A stretch of DNA of 23,147 nucleotides, taken from positions 1 to 23,147 of the forward strand of contig JAQGDQ010001863.1 in the NCBI GenBank assembly GCA_030141605.1, in the 5' to 3' direction. Positions 9,110 to 17,882 of the stretch are shown here, piece after piece. Position 1 is the stretch's first letter. Every line of letters starts with the position of its first letter. Position numbers and translations under genes: made by a program. Source of the DNA: Tubiluchus corallicola. Taxonomy: Eukaryota; Priapulida; Priapulimorpha; Priapulimorphida; Tubiluchidae. Under the pieces are notes generated by a model that had not been told where the DNA came from, made no database searches, and was given only the letters and a program-made list of their open reading frames with translations.

Positions 9110-9682
9110 GTAATTACATACCATCGATTTTTAAACTTCAGTAACATAGTTTATTCTAAATACAATAACATACCCATTGCAATTCTATGATTTATCCTTA
9201 GCAATGCAATTAACATTCCTATGAGATTAATCAGAACGTATCACCTGCACGTCACAATAATTAACCATGAATCACGTTTGTCATATCCCTTCTACGTAGG
9301 TGTACATCATTTAACATTCACAACACACAAAATTTTGCAGCTTCACATTCTGAAGCCATTTCGAGTCCATTATATCTCTCTCTATCCCGCGAACAGATAC
9401 AAGTTCGTTTAGATAATAAAACCTCTGCGCTCCTCGCTGAAGCCAGTTAAATAATAGCTGCTGCTGCTGTTTGTCCTATTCCCATTAGAATTCTAAAGAC
9501 TGATGCACGTGACGTGCGCGCAGATTCAAACCTGTGTTTAAGCAAAACTACGGATACGTGCAATGATAACGGTGACAGCCGCGGCTCTCGTAGCTAAAGA
9601 TACTGGGGGTGCTGCTTCAGAAAATGTTCTGCCATTGTTTTAATACTGTATGAATCGAAACAAACGTGTGTAATTTTAATGC
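9110..9682. other. No recognisable feature
   Basis: Mostly unique sequence. A GC-richer patch occurs near 9500-9600. A tRNA B-box-like GGTTTGAATC on the minus strand near 9525 lacks a foldable tRNA context. No gene is supported. Confidence 0.4.
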
Positions 9683-10444
9683 TGTTGTGGGCATCCTCCT
9701 GTCTCGGAAGACAATGGAATGTGCACTGTACATATTGTAGAGTGTTGTTGGCATCCTTCTGTCTCGGAAGACAATGGAGTGTGCACTGTACATATTGTAG
9801 AGTGTTGTTGGCATCCTTCTGTCTCGGAAGACAATGGAGTGTGCACTGTACATATTGTAGAGTGTTGCTGGCATCCTTCTGTCTCGGAAGACAATGGAGT
9901 GTGCACTGTACATATTGTAGAGTGTTGTTGGCATCCTTCTGTCTCGGAAGACAATGGAGTGTGCACTGTACATATTGTAGAGTGTTGTTGGCATCCTTCT
10001 GTCTCGGAAGACAATGGAGTGTGCACTGTACATATTGTAGAGTGTTGTTGGCATCCTTCTGTCTCGGAAGACAATGGAGTGTGCACTGTACATATTGTAG
10101 AGTGTTGTTGGCATCCTACTGTCTCGGAAGACAATGGAGTGTGCACTGTACATATTGTAGAGTGTTGTTGGCATCCTTCTGTCTCGGAAGACAATGGAGT
10201 GTGCACTGTACATATTGTAGAGTGTTGTTGGCATCCTACTGTCTCGGAAGACAATGGAGTGTGCACTGTACATATTGTAGAGTGTTGTTGGCATCCTTCT
10301 GTCTCGGAAGACAATGGAGTGTGCACTGTACATATTGTAGAGTGTTGTTGGCATCCTTCTGTCTCGGAAGACAATGGAGTGTGCACTGTACATATTGTAG
10401 AGTGTTGTTGGCATCCTTCTGTCTCGGAAGACAACGGAGTGTGT
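9683..10444. repeat. 60-bp satellite, 12.7 highly homogeneous copies
   Basis: The period is exactly 60 bp. Each copy contains GCATCCTTCTGTCTCGGAAG, ACAATGGAGTGTGCACTGTA and CATATTGTAGAGTGTTGTTG. Internal copies are nearly identical. Differences are TTCT/TACT at 10117 and 10237 and one TTG/CTG near 9869. The two edge copies are the most divergent, as expected for an array homogenised in its middle. The unit is divisible by 3 and has no stop in two frames on each strand, so four long ORFs appear. Most of the few internal differences alter the residue in those frames, so nothing indicates protein selection. Confidence 0.97.
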
Positions 10445-10826
10445 GCCAAGAGAGTCAGTTATTGATCACATTGATGAAGCTGCAGCGTGGCTGAGCAGTG
10501 CGATCCTTGAACGTCTCCAGGGCACACGCCTGGGCAAGGTGTATGGAGATCCTGAGTTGCCCAGAGACAAAAGGAACCCGTCTCTTCCTCCCTGGTGTAG
10601 TCCAAAGGAAAGCGGAGCGAAACGTTTGGCGCCAGATTGGCTGCAGGAGCTGCCGGAGTCAGTGAGCATGTTGCGCTGGTCCGCCTTCCGGGCTCCACTC
10701 CTGATTTGGAAGGTTTACTCTTCTACGCATGGCCGTTAAGTCACTTGACCTCCTCCGCGCTCTGGCCGTTGGCTGCTTGTACAGCTCCTCTGCCTAGTGT
10801 CGAGATACAGTGTGGGCATCCCGCAG
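10445..10826. other. GC-rich segment between satellite and 5S pseudogene
   Basis: This is conspicuously more GC- and CpG-rich than its surroundings. ORFs are open on both strands (98 codons on plus, 79 on minus), but neither shows recognisable motifs or good splice context, and high GC alone lengthens ORFs. On the minus strand it directly follows the 3' end of the 5S-like sequence, so the two may form one element, such as a 5S-headed SINE or a fragment of a 5S repeat spacer. Confidence 0.4.
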
Positions 10827-10915
10827 GCCTACAGCACCTGGTATTCCTAGGCGGTCACCCATCCAAGTACTAACCAGGCTCTAAGTACTTAACTTCGGTG
10901 ATCAGACGAGAATCC
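10827..10915 (-). pseudogene. 5S rRNA-derived pseudogene (5'-truncated)
   Basis: Read on the minus strand, the segment runs TTCTCGTCTGATCACCGAAG, then GTTAGTACTTGGATGGGTGA, CCGCCTAGGAATACCAGGTG and CTGTAGGC. These match the middle and 3' part of animal 5S rRNA, including the C-box region of the internal promoter. About 88 of the usual ~119 nt are present. The 5' third is absent or unrecognisable, the segment before GTTAGTACTTGG is altered and one base short, and no T-run terminator follows GTAGGC. It is therefore not an intact 5S gene. It may be the head of a 5S-derived SINE. Confidence 0.85.
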
Positions 10916-11299
10916 ATCAATGTCAATATGGATAACATGGATTTATAATTATCATTAATCTTTTGTTTTAATATACATATTTACATAAACGGGTATCTAG
11001 TTGCAGACAAAGATATACCTGCTCACCAAAGAATATTTGAAATAAATATGTAAAATATGTGAGATGAATCAAGTGAAATGCATTTTTGTATGACACGTCC
11101 TGCTTATCAAAAAGAGAGAAAAGTTGTAGTTGAAATTTTTTTAAAAATATAGAGATGTAGAGATGAGAAACCTAGTGATAAATTTTATATACGACATCAG
11201 TACGAAAAGGGAAGAGAAACAGGATAGCAAATAACTTTAATTTGAACTGGCAGCCTGCAAAATGTGTTTTTACTATTGTTGTTTTACTCTGCTATTATT
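10916..11299. other. No recognisable feature
   Basis: AT-rich unique sequence after the 5S-like segment. No splice-bounded ORF was found. Confidence 0.4.
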
Positions 11300-11445
11300 G
11301 TGCTTTTCTTAATATGGTGCTTTTGTTAGTATTGTGCTTTTGTTATCATTGTGCTTTTGTTACCATTGTGCTTTTGTTATCAATGTGCTTTTGTTACCAA
11401 TGTGCTTTTGTTACCAATGTGCTTTTGTTATCAATGTGTTTTTTG
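11300..11445. repeat. 17-bp minisatellite, about 8.5 copies
   Basis: The anchor GTGCTTTTGTTA recurs every 17 bp from 11300 (11317, 11334, 11351, 11368 and so on) to 11436, with unit GTGCTTTTGTTACCAAT. Units differ mainly at three positions before the final T. Overlapping Cys/Phe-rich ORFs are artefacts. Confidence 0.93.
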
Positions 11446-11655
11446 TATGATCGTCCCTACTACGTTTGAGCCGTTCAATCCTATGTACAGAATCAATGTT
11501 TTCTTTCTCTTTATGTTGTGTGCTCAACAAACAATTAACTAATATGCATTATACATTGATACATTAACTGTACAATGTTAAGTGTATAGCCAATACGATG
11601 CTTATAGTACTGTTAAAATTACAATCAGAAAAACACGTTTACAGCTGTTTCAATT

Positions 11656-12710
11656 ATTACATGTTTAGACTACAAAATCTTCTACAATATTACAAGCTGA
11701 GACTACAAAATCTTCTACAATATTACAAGTTTAGACTACAAAATCATCTACAATATTGCAAGCTTAGACTACAAAATCTTCTACAATATTACAAGTTTAG
11801 ACTACAAAATCTTCTACAATATTACAAGCTTAGACTACAAAATCTTCTACAATATTACAAGCTTAGACTGCAAAATCTTCTACAATATTACAAGCTGAGA
11901 CTACAAAATCTTCTACAATATTACAAGCTCAGACTACAAAATCTTCTGCAATATTACAAGTTTAGACTACAAAATCTTCGACAATATTACAAGATTAGAC
12001 TACAAAATCTTCTACAATAGTACAAGATTAGGCTACAAAATCTTCTACAATATTACAAGATTAGACTACAAAATCTTCTACAATATTACAAGCTTAGCCT
12101 ACAAAATCTTCTACAATATTACAAGATTAGACTACAAAATCTTCTACAATATTACAAGATTAGACTACAAAATCTTCAACAATATTACAAGTTTAGACTA
12201 CAAAATCTTCTACAATATTACAAGATTAGGGGCTACAAAATCTTCTACAATATTACAAGTTTAGACTACAAAATCTTCTACAATATTACAAGATTAGGCT
12301 ACAAAATCTTCTACAATATTACAAGATTAGACTACAAAATCTTTACAATATTACAAGCTTAGCCTACAAAATCTTCTACAATATTACAAGATTAGACTAC
12401 AAAATCTTCTACAATATTACAAGCTTAGCCTACAAAATCTTCTACAATATTACAAGCTTAGCCTACAAAATCTTCTACAATAGTACAAGATTAGGCTACA
12501 AAATCTTCTACAATATTACAAGATTAGACTACAAAATCTTCTACAATATTACAAGCTTAGCCTACAAAATCTTCTACAATATTACAAGATTAGGCTACAA
12601 AATCTTCTACAATATTACAAGATTAGGCTACAAAATCTTCTACAATATTACAAGCTTAGCCTACAAAATCTTCTACAATATTACAAGTTTAGACTACAAC
12701 ATCTTCTATA
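11656..12710. repeat. 33-bp minisatellite, about 31 copies
   Basis: The unit is CTACAAAATCTTCTACAATA followed by TTACAAGMTTAGA. The period is 33 bp with a few small indels (an extra GG near 12230, a loss near 12342). Variation concentrates in the last ten bases, where subtypes AAGTTTAGAC, AAGCTTAGCC and AAGATTAGGC/AGAC are intermixed. The first third is stop-free as an 11-residue LQNLLQYYKLR repeat. The AAGATTAG subtype introduces TAG later, so it is not a maintained coding array. Confidence 0.95.
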
Positions 12711-13130
12711 CGTTTTCACTAAAATATATCACTGCAACAAAATCATTAATCACTGTACAATTCAAGGTATCAAATTTTACTCGTGAGGCTGTGAAAGCTT
12801 CATGTAACCAATTTTAATTACTACTGAGCTGATTTATGACTTCAATTTATAGGCAGGGCTGAATCCGTTAAGTAGCTGAAAGAAACGGCATTGAATAGAA
12901 TGCATAAATAATCATTACACAAGCCTGATGCGTCAAGTTGTGTTTCTGAACACGGTTGATAACGATGATGATGACAGCAATGGCGACTGCAAAGCGACGA
13001 CGACGGTGATGATACTGATGACGTCGAAAGCCATTAAATGACACGTACAATGTTAAATTGTAAAACCCTGCTAACAAAGTTCCCCTTTTGGGGGATGAGG
13101 ATGCCCATAGTTTTGTATTGATTTTACTTA
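12711..13130. other. No recognisable feature
   Basis: Unique sequence with a short GATGATGATG-rich patch near 12960-13020. No supported gene. Confidence 0.35.
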
Positions 13131-13131
13131 C

Positions 13132-13210
13132 TGGGGTATCTCCAAATAGTCTTTGTCCTCCTTTTGACAATGCACTTCTACCATTGACTTTCAAATTTCT
13201 CAACCCTTTA
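13132..13210 (-). CDS. Weak candidate exon, minus strand
   Basis: A 79-bp segment ends in a strong donor (ACCCCA|GTAAGTAAA). Upstream lie a textbook branch-point-like TACTAAC (about 13226-13232) and an AG acceptor without a pyrimidine tract. The open frame after one base is KGLRNLKVNGRSALSKGGQR then LFGDTP. No family is recognised. The donor and branch point are attractive, but the acceptor is poor and the ORF is short. It may be a cryptic site. Confidence 0.22.
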
Positions 13211-13496
13211 CTTAAATTTTCACAAAATGTTAGTAGTATAGCTAGGAATTAAATATGGCGGCCCTAACCTCAAGCTTGCATTCAGATTACGGAGTACTGA
13301 GCTATGATTTATCGTACCATTCTCTGCGTACGTTCATAAGAAAAATTATACTAGCGTAGACCTAAATTTTTAAAATTTATAGATAATTTAAAGCTCTAGT
13401 ATTGTTGATCTTATTCTCAATTAACGTACGATAAAGCCGCAGTTAGATTTTTAAACCAAATTTTTTGACATGTGAGAAAGTCGAGATTGAGGCTGC
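13211..13496. other. No recognisable feature
   Basis: AT-rich unique sequence. Confidence 0.35.
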
Positions 13497-13497
13497 A

Positions 13498-13757
13498 AAT
13501 GATATGGCAACTAGACCACACAGCTCCTTGGTGCTTCTCTGCTTGCAGCCCGAGTTCGAATCTCACGACCACCTGTATTGGCACAAATAGTTGTTATCTG
13601 TGTTATTTATTTGTTGCATTTCAGTGTTGCTGTATTCGTTAGGAGTCGCTTATAGTAGCCAATGGCTAATGTTGTCTGTTGTCCCAGCAACTGTAAATAA
13701 GTGTCTTTGTCCTTTTTGGAAGTAAATAGTTGGGCAGTGTGACAAATAAATTCACAG
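13498..13757 (+). mobile_element. Possible tRNA-derived SINE
   Basis: A B-box-like GAGTTCGAATCTC lies at 13552-13564. An A-box-like TGGCAACTAGACC lies 47 bp upstream, a spacing close to that of tRNA genes. The tRNA fold is poor (weak T stem), so it is not a functional tRNA. The sequence continues about 190 bp to an ACAAATAAATTCAC end, as in a SINE with a LINE-like tail. No second copy is present in the window. Confidence 0.4.
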
Positions 13758-13853
13758 AGAGCTGTCGCCGATTTATTTTCCGGCCAGGCTCGACGTTGCT
13801 TAACTTCAGCTACTAAGCACTTGTACCACGATCATTCAGCTGGCTTAAAATAA

Positions 13854-13869
13854 GGGGGGGGGGGGGGGG
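13854..13869. repeat. Poly-G tract (16 G)
   Basis: Sixteen consecutive Gs precede GAATTC-like sequence. Length may be uncertain because of sequencing error. Confidence 0.9.
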
Positions 13870-14100
13870 AATTCGGTAACATTTTCACTACGTTTATAAA
13901 TTGACTTATGCGTAAGAACAATTCAAAGAGTAACCTTTTTTGCTTGTACTGTACCTTGATCACATGCATTTTTGCACGGCTGAATTCATGCAAAATACTG
14001 CTAATGTTTAATGAAAGAAGCCAAGTTTAATCATACCGAAGATTCGTTTGATGTTTTTATGAATTTCTTCTTATGCCAAACTGTCGGCGCATCATCTATT

Positions 14101-14790
14101 GTGACGTCATGTTTGTTGCAACTATCACTATGGTGACCGTTTTCAGTTTTCCCTTGTGCAGCAGGGTTTGTGACGTAATGTTAGTTGAAACTATCACTAT
14201 GGTGACCGTTTTCAGTTTTCCCTTGTGCAGCGGGATTTGTGACGTCATGTTACATGAAACTATCACTATGGTGACCGTTTTCAGTTTTCCCTTGTGCAGC
14301 GGGATTTGTGACGTCATGTTACATGAAACTATCACTATGGTGACCGTTTTCAGTTTTCCCTTGTGCAGCAGGGTTTGTGACGTAATGTTACATGAAACTA
14401 TCACTATGGTGACCGTTTTCAGTTTTCCCTTGTGCAGCGGGGTTTGTGACGTCATGTTACATGAAACTATCACTATGGTGACCGTTTTCAGTTTTCCCTT
14501 GTGCAGCGGGATTTGTGACGTCATGTTACATGAAACTATCACTATGGTGACCGTTTTCAGTTTTCCCTTGTGCAGCAGGGTTTGTGACGTAATGTTAGTT
14601 GAAACTATCACTATGGTGACCGTTATCAGTTTTCCCTTGTGCAGCAGGGTTTGTGACGTAATGTTAGTTGAAACTATCACTATGGTGACCGTTTTCAGTT
14701 TTCCCTTGTGCAGCGGGGTTTGTGACGTCATGTTAGTTGAAACTATCACTATGGTGACCGTTATCAGTTTTCCCTTGTGCAGCGGGGTAC
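14101..14790. repeat. 69-bp tandem array, 10 copies, with CRE-like sites
   Basis: GTGACGTMAT starts every 69 bp from 14101 to 14722. Six copies carry the palindromic CRE TGACGTCA and four carry TGACGTAA. The TGACGTAA copies are always preceded by CAGCAGGGTTT, and the internal TGACGTCA copies by CAGCGGGRTTT, so the variants are linked. A second variant (TTAGTTGAA versus TTACATGAA) is clustered. Every copy also contains a pyrimidine-rich splice-acceptor-like TTTTCCCTTGTGCAG. The unit is divisible by 3 and stop-free in one frame on each strand, which creates 264- and 217-codon ORFs. Confidence 0.97.
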
Positions 14791-15001
14791 ACTATGGGTT
14801 CGGGTGCTGCTGGCATCAGTATTCTTGCTCACTTTTGGCTTCATTTTCAACGTTTTGGGATTTGTGATTTTTCAGGTAAAAATCACTTTATCAATTGGTC
14901 AATTGTTTCTAGTTCAATCAGATTTCTGAGTGGTTTCGGTCCATTTAGACATTGTATTCAGCAAGCATGAAACATTCCTACATGTTCTTCAAATATTGGA
15001 T
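14791..15001. other. Flank between 69-bp array and LINE
   Basis: Contains TTTTTCAG|GTAAAAAT at 14867-14882, readable as a donor. A short open frame upstream of it begins MGSGAAGISILAHFW and could be spliced from the acceptor-like site in the last repeat. Support is too weak to call an exon. Confidence 0.2.
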
Positions 15002-15695
15002 AGCTTATTCACTATCTAATATATGGCGTCATGTCTTGGGTTGGTGTATACAAAAGTAATCTGGAAGCTTTACGAATTACCCAGAACAAAATTCTCAAAC
15101 TAATATATCATGTAAGGTATGACCATCCAACAAATATAATTTATTTGTCTGTTAAAACTCTTAAAGTGAAAGAAATATATGACATGTATTGCCTTCATTT
15201 CATGTATCAGTATCATAATTCACTACTTCCACCAGCTTTTCAGTCATACTTTAGTCCAGTTTCAAATCAACATGATCATTACACAAGATATTCAGTCGGA
15301 AACTATGTACTCCCTCTTCTAAAAACAAATATAATGAAACAGTCATCAAAATATAATGCTATTAAAATATGGTCATCAATTCCGCGTGAAATGAAAACTC
15401 TTAATCTTCATCAATTTAAAAAAGCATCAAAGAATTACCAACTACAACGGTATAATTAACTCACAATTTTACTCATCCTGATCTTAAACTTATTTTGTTC
15501 TAATGTACGTTATAACTGATGAAAATACTATGTAATGTTAATTGTCAATTGTTACACTTATCTGGAGGAGGACTCGAAAGCTCAATGCTCCTTCCTCCTC
15601 CTCACAGTAACTCGCATAGTTTATTTTTTTTCAATGTTATATCAATTTATATGTATGTTTGAGTTGCTATGGAATAAATTCATAATTCATAATTC
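15002..15695 (+). mobile_element. 5'-truncated non-LTR retrotransposon (LINE), 3' end
   Basis: The segment contains the last part of a reverse transcriptase ORF, a 236-bp 3' UTR and a short ATTCATAATTCATAATTCT tail of the kind seen in CR1-like elements. The 3' UTR has a perfect 9-bp hairpin (GGAGGAGGA at 15564, TCCTCCTCC at 15593) about 95 bp before the end. The sequence upstream of 15002 does not continue the reverse transcriptase in frame, so the copy is 5'-truncated, as is usual for LINEs. Target-site duplications were not resolved. Confidence 0.8.
15004..15459 (+). pseudogene. C-terminal remnant of LINE reverse transcriptase
   Basis: In-frame from 15004 the product begins LIHYLIYGVMSWVGVYKSNL. 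This matches the conserved YG..xWG region after the polymerase domain of jockey/CR1/L2-type reverse transcriptases, followed by the usual LQ..QNKILKLIY helix. It continues through the typical C-terminal landmarks: HPTNIIY, a MYCLHFMYQYHNSLLPPAF segment, HYTRYS, an IKIWSSIPREMK (WN.lP-like) motif and a final FKK helix. About 151 residues remain of an enzyme usually several hundred residues long, and the catalytic YADD region is absent. A TAG lies directly upstream. The intact frame suggests moderate age. It cannot act autonomously. Confidence 0.8.
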
Positions 15696-15903
15696 TCAAA
15701 ATAAGGGCTCGTATTCTGAGGTTTCATAAGGAGTCAGAATTCGTTTTTTCGCTTTTCTCGTTCACTTCTTTCTTTATTCTTCCACATACTAACACAATTG
15801 ATGGCATGGATAGTTGTAAGCTTGAATACGCTTGTCTTGTCATAATCTGCTCTTCCTCAACAATCTTTTGGGGACTTCTTCTGCCCTTAAAGAAGTCTAC
15901 AAA
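15696..15903. other. Spacer between LINE and MITE
   Basis: Unique sequence. Short ORFs on both strands have no supporting context. Confidence 0.3.
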
Positions 15904-16235
15904 TAGGGCCGGCCTTAAGCATAGGCAAACTAGGCAACCGCGTAGGGCCTCACCCTCCAGGGGGGCCTCACGCCGAGGTAACATTTGCTTGTATTTCTTT
16001 CTCTCTTGCTTTCTCTCTCTTCTGCCGCACGCCAGTATTGGCAATATTGACAAGTATTAAGGACTTGTCTTGAGAATAAAGCAGTTTTTCTTTCAATTGT
16101 TCTTTCCTTTAACAACTATATAACTCCATATTTTCTCTTCGAAAATGTTTCCCCCGGCGTTGTAGAAGTTAAAAAATTTTGGGGGCCTCACACGCCCCAC
16201 TTCCCCGGGCCTCGCTTAGGCTGAAATAGGCCCTG
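15904..16235 (+). mobile_element. hAT-like MITE, copy 2 (long variant)
   Basis: The right end CGCTTAGGCTGAAATAGGCC and CTG is the inverse of the family left terminus. The left end is TAGGGCCGGCCTTAAGCATA, diverging from CAGGGCCTATTTCAG after the first 7 bp, followed by the shared GGGCCTCACCCTCCAGGGGG block. A ~100-bp internal insertion with TTTCTTTCTCTCTT-rich sequence makes it 332 bp rather than ~216. No 8-bp target duplication was found, so it may be a recombinant or a distinct subfamily. Confidence 0.65.
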
Positions 16236-16494
16236 AATAGACGAGCCCCGACTTCGTCATTTAACCAATTGTAAGTAATTCCTAGTTTTACAAAAGCTGA
16301 AAATCCCACATCAGTACAATAATTTCTCTGGTATGTACATGTAATATACCATTTTAATATATACGTTTATATTATTAATTTCTAGTAAAATTTATATTTA
16401 TATTTAGTGCAATCAAAGAAACTGAAAGCTGCTAATCTACGGCCAAGATTCCACAGACGCAAAGTTAGGTGTCTTTGATGATAGCTTTTGCCCT

Positions 16495-16726
16495 GAAAGA
16501 AGCAGGTCCTATTTCAGGGGGGGAAGTGGGGATACTTCCCCGGGGCCTCACCCACCAGGGGGCCTCGTGCCTAGGTAACATTTTTTTTTGCTTTATGCGA
16601 ACATACTGCCTCCTCGCTATTTTCTCTTCGAAAATGCTTCTCCGACGTTCTAGCAGTTCAAAAATTTTCTGGGCGCCAACCATGGTGCCCCCCCCCGAGG
16701 AGGCTGAAATAGGCCCTGGAAAGAAG
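16495..16726 (+). mobile_element. hAT-like MITE, copy 3, complete with 8-bp target duplication
   Basis: The element spans 16503-16718 (216 bp). The left end CAGGTCCTATTTCAG and the inverse of the right end, CAGGGCCTATTTCAG, form 15-bp terminal inverted repeats with one mismatch. Both flanks carry an identical 8-bp direct repeat, GAAAGAAG (16495-16502 and 16719-16726). An 8-bp duplication and a CAGG-type terminus are typical of hAT transposons. No transposase is encoded, so it depends on an autonomous partner elsewhere. The minus-strand Pro/Arg-rich ORFs across it are incidental. Confidence 0.88.
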
Positions 16727-17594
16727 GGGTGGTATAAGATCCTGCTCCAAAATTAAGTAGAAATTTAGGCCTGTCTACAAAGCCTATAAGGCGTGGCTTA
16801 GAGGGACTAACGTGGTTCAGAGCTTAACTAAAACTTACTTCCATTTTGCTGTAGTACAAGGCTCTGACATTGCTATGTGCGTTGCGCCATCTGTAGGACG
16901 ATTTGGAATCCATTAAAAAATAGAAAAGCGAAAACATATTTGGGAAACTCATGGAAGAATGTGAGGTGCCTTAAAAATTAAATTTTCTAGCTGCCTCTTT
17001 TAAATTTTGGCACGTTCTTGCAGAGAAAACCAGAATGAAATATTTCACTGAAGTTTAGAATTAGGAAATTACATATTTGACAGTAAAAGTTTGCATAAAA
17101 ATAATCTTTCAAACTTCCAAATTTTGAGTCACAAACAACTAAACAGATGGAAGACGGTTGAGAAAGTTGCTAAAACCTTGAAAATTACTGATGAGAACAG
17201 AACAGTTACTAAAGTACATAGTAACTCGTAACTGCTTCTATAGTAAAGTTAATTTTTAAATCTTTCACAATAGTTACTTCGCGTATGACTAGGTCTACTA
17301 TAATTTAGACTTTCATGTGTTTGAATAAATTACAGTAGTTTAACTTCATTTTAAACTTACCTTGGCAGTTTGTTAATAAAAATGGGCCTCATCTCCTACT
17401 AAAATGATTTACTTTGAAAATAATAGTTACACAAATGCACCACAGATGGCGCCAGAATCCTACATCTGCTAGAGCTACTATATATATATTACAAGTTTTT
17501 TGCTGGATTAACTGCTGTGTTTACCTGTCTTAAGGGCAGATTTCTTTCTTTAGAGTTCTGTCCGCCCAATGTCTACAATAGACTTAATGGGCAT
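16727..17594. other. No gene recognised; two CTCF-like motifs and a strong minus-strand donor
   Basis: CTCF-core-like CAGATGGCGCA lies at 16893-16883 (minus) and CAGATGGCGCC at 17443-17453 (plus). A strong minus-strand splice donor, CCAAG|GTAAGTTTA, follows 17370. A short frame upstream, MRPIFINKLP, has in-frame stops just before its ATG. It could be a tiny first exon but is not supported well enough to annotate as coding. Confidence 0.25.
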
Positions 17595-17630
<36 letters not shown>

Positions 17631-17649
17631 GTGGTGATGGTGGCGGTGG

Positions 17650-17700
<51 letters not shown>

Positions 17701-17706
17701 CGGTGG

Positions 17707-17739
<33 letters not shown>

Positions 17740-17779
17740 CGATGATGATGATGACGATGATGATGATGATGATGATGAC

Positions 17780-17823
<44 letters not shown>

Positions 17824-17882
17824 CGATGATGATGATGACGATGGTGAGGATGACGATGATGATGATGATGATGACGATGATA
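17595..17882. repeat. GAT-type trinucleotide array
   Basis: About 96 triplets, mainly ATG/GAT with interspersed GGT, GGC and GAC units. A repeated block of GGTGG and GGCGGT interruptions occurs twice (about 17629-17652 and 17687-17710), indicating duplication of a segment within the array. Poly-Met and poly-Ser ORFs are artefacts. Confidence 0.95.

Noticed and set aside
9500-9545. Possible tRNA on the minus strand (GGTTTGAATC)
   Set aside because: The T stem has a mismatch or wrong register, and no acceptor or anticodon arms could be paired.
9683-10444. CRISPR-like array
   Set aside because: Units are contiguous identical 60-mers without unique spacers, and the context is eukaryotic.
9617-10494. 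Four long ORFs (248-271 codons) on both strands across the 60-bp array
   Set aside because: The unit is divisible by 3 and lacks stops in these frames. Most internal variants change residues, no start or splice context is convincing, and openness on both strands points to repeat arithmetic.
10443-10739. 98-codon plus ORF and 79-codon minus ORF in the GC-rich segment
   Set aside because: Open frames on both strands are expected in GC-rich DNA. No domain or splice context was seen, and the adjacent 5S pseudogene suggests a noncoding element.
11598-12020. 140-codon ORF with an 11-residue LQNLLQYYKLR repeat
   Set aside because: It is open only until the AAGATTAG subtype introduces stops. The array continues 700 bp beyond the ORF.
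14073-14867. 264-codon plus ORF and 217-codon minus ORF over the 69-bp array
   Set aside because: Same reasoning: 69 is divisible by 3 and both strands are open. The repeated peptide has no recognisable domain.
16465-16756. Arg/Pro-rich ORFs at MITE copies (also near 5433 and 15724-16115)
   Set aside because: They coincide with the MITE body in several frames and encode nothing resembling a transposase.
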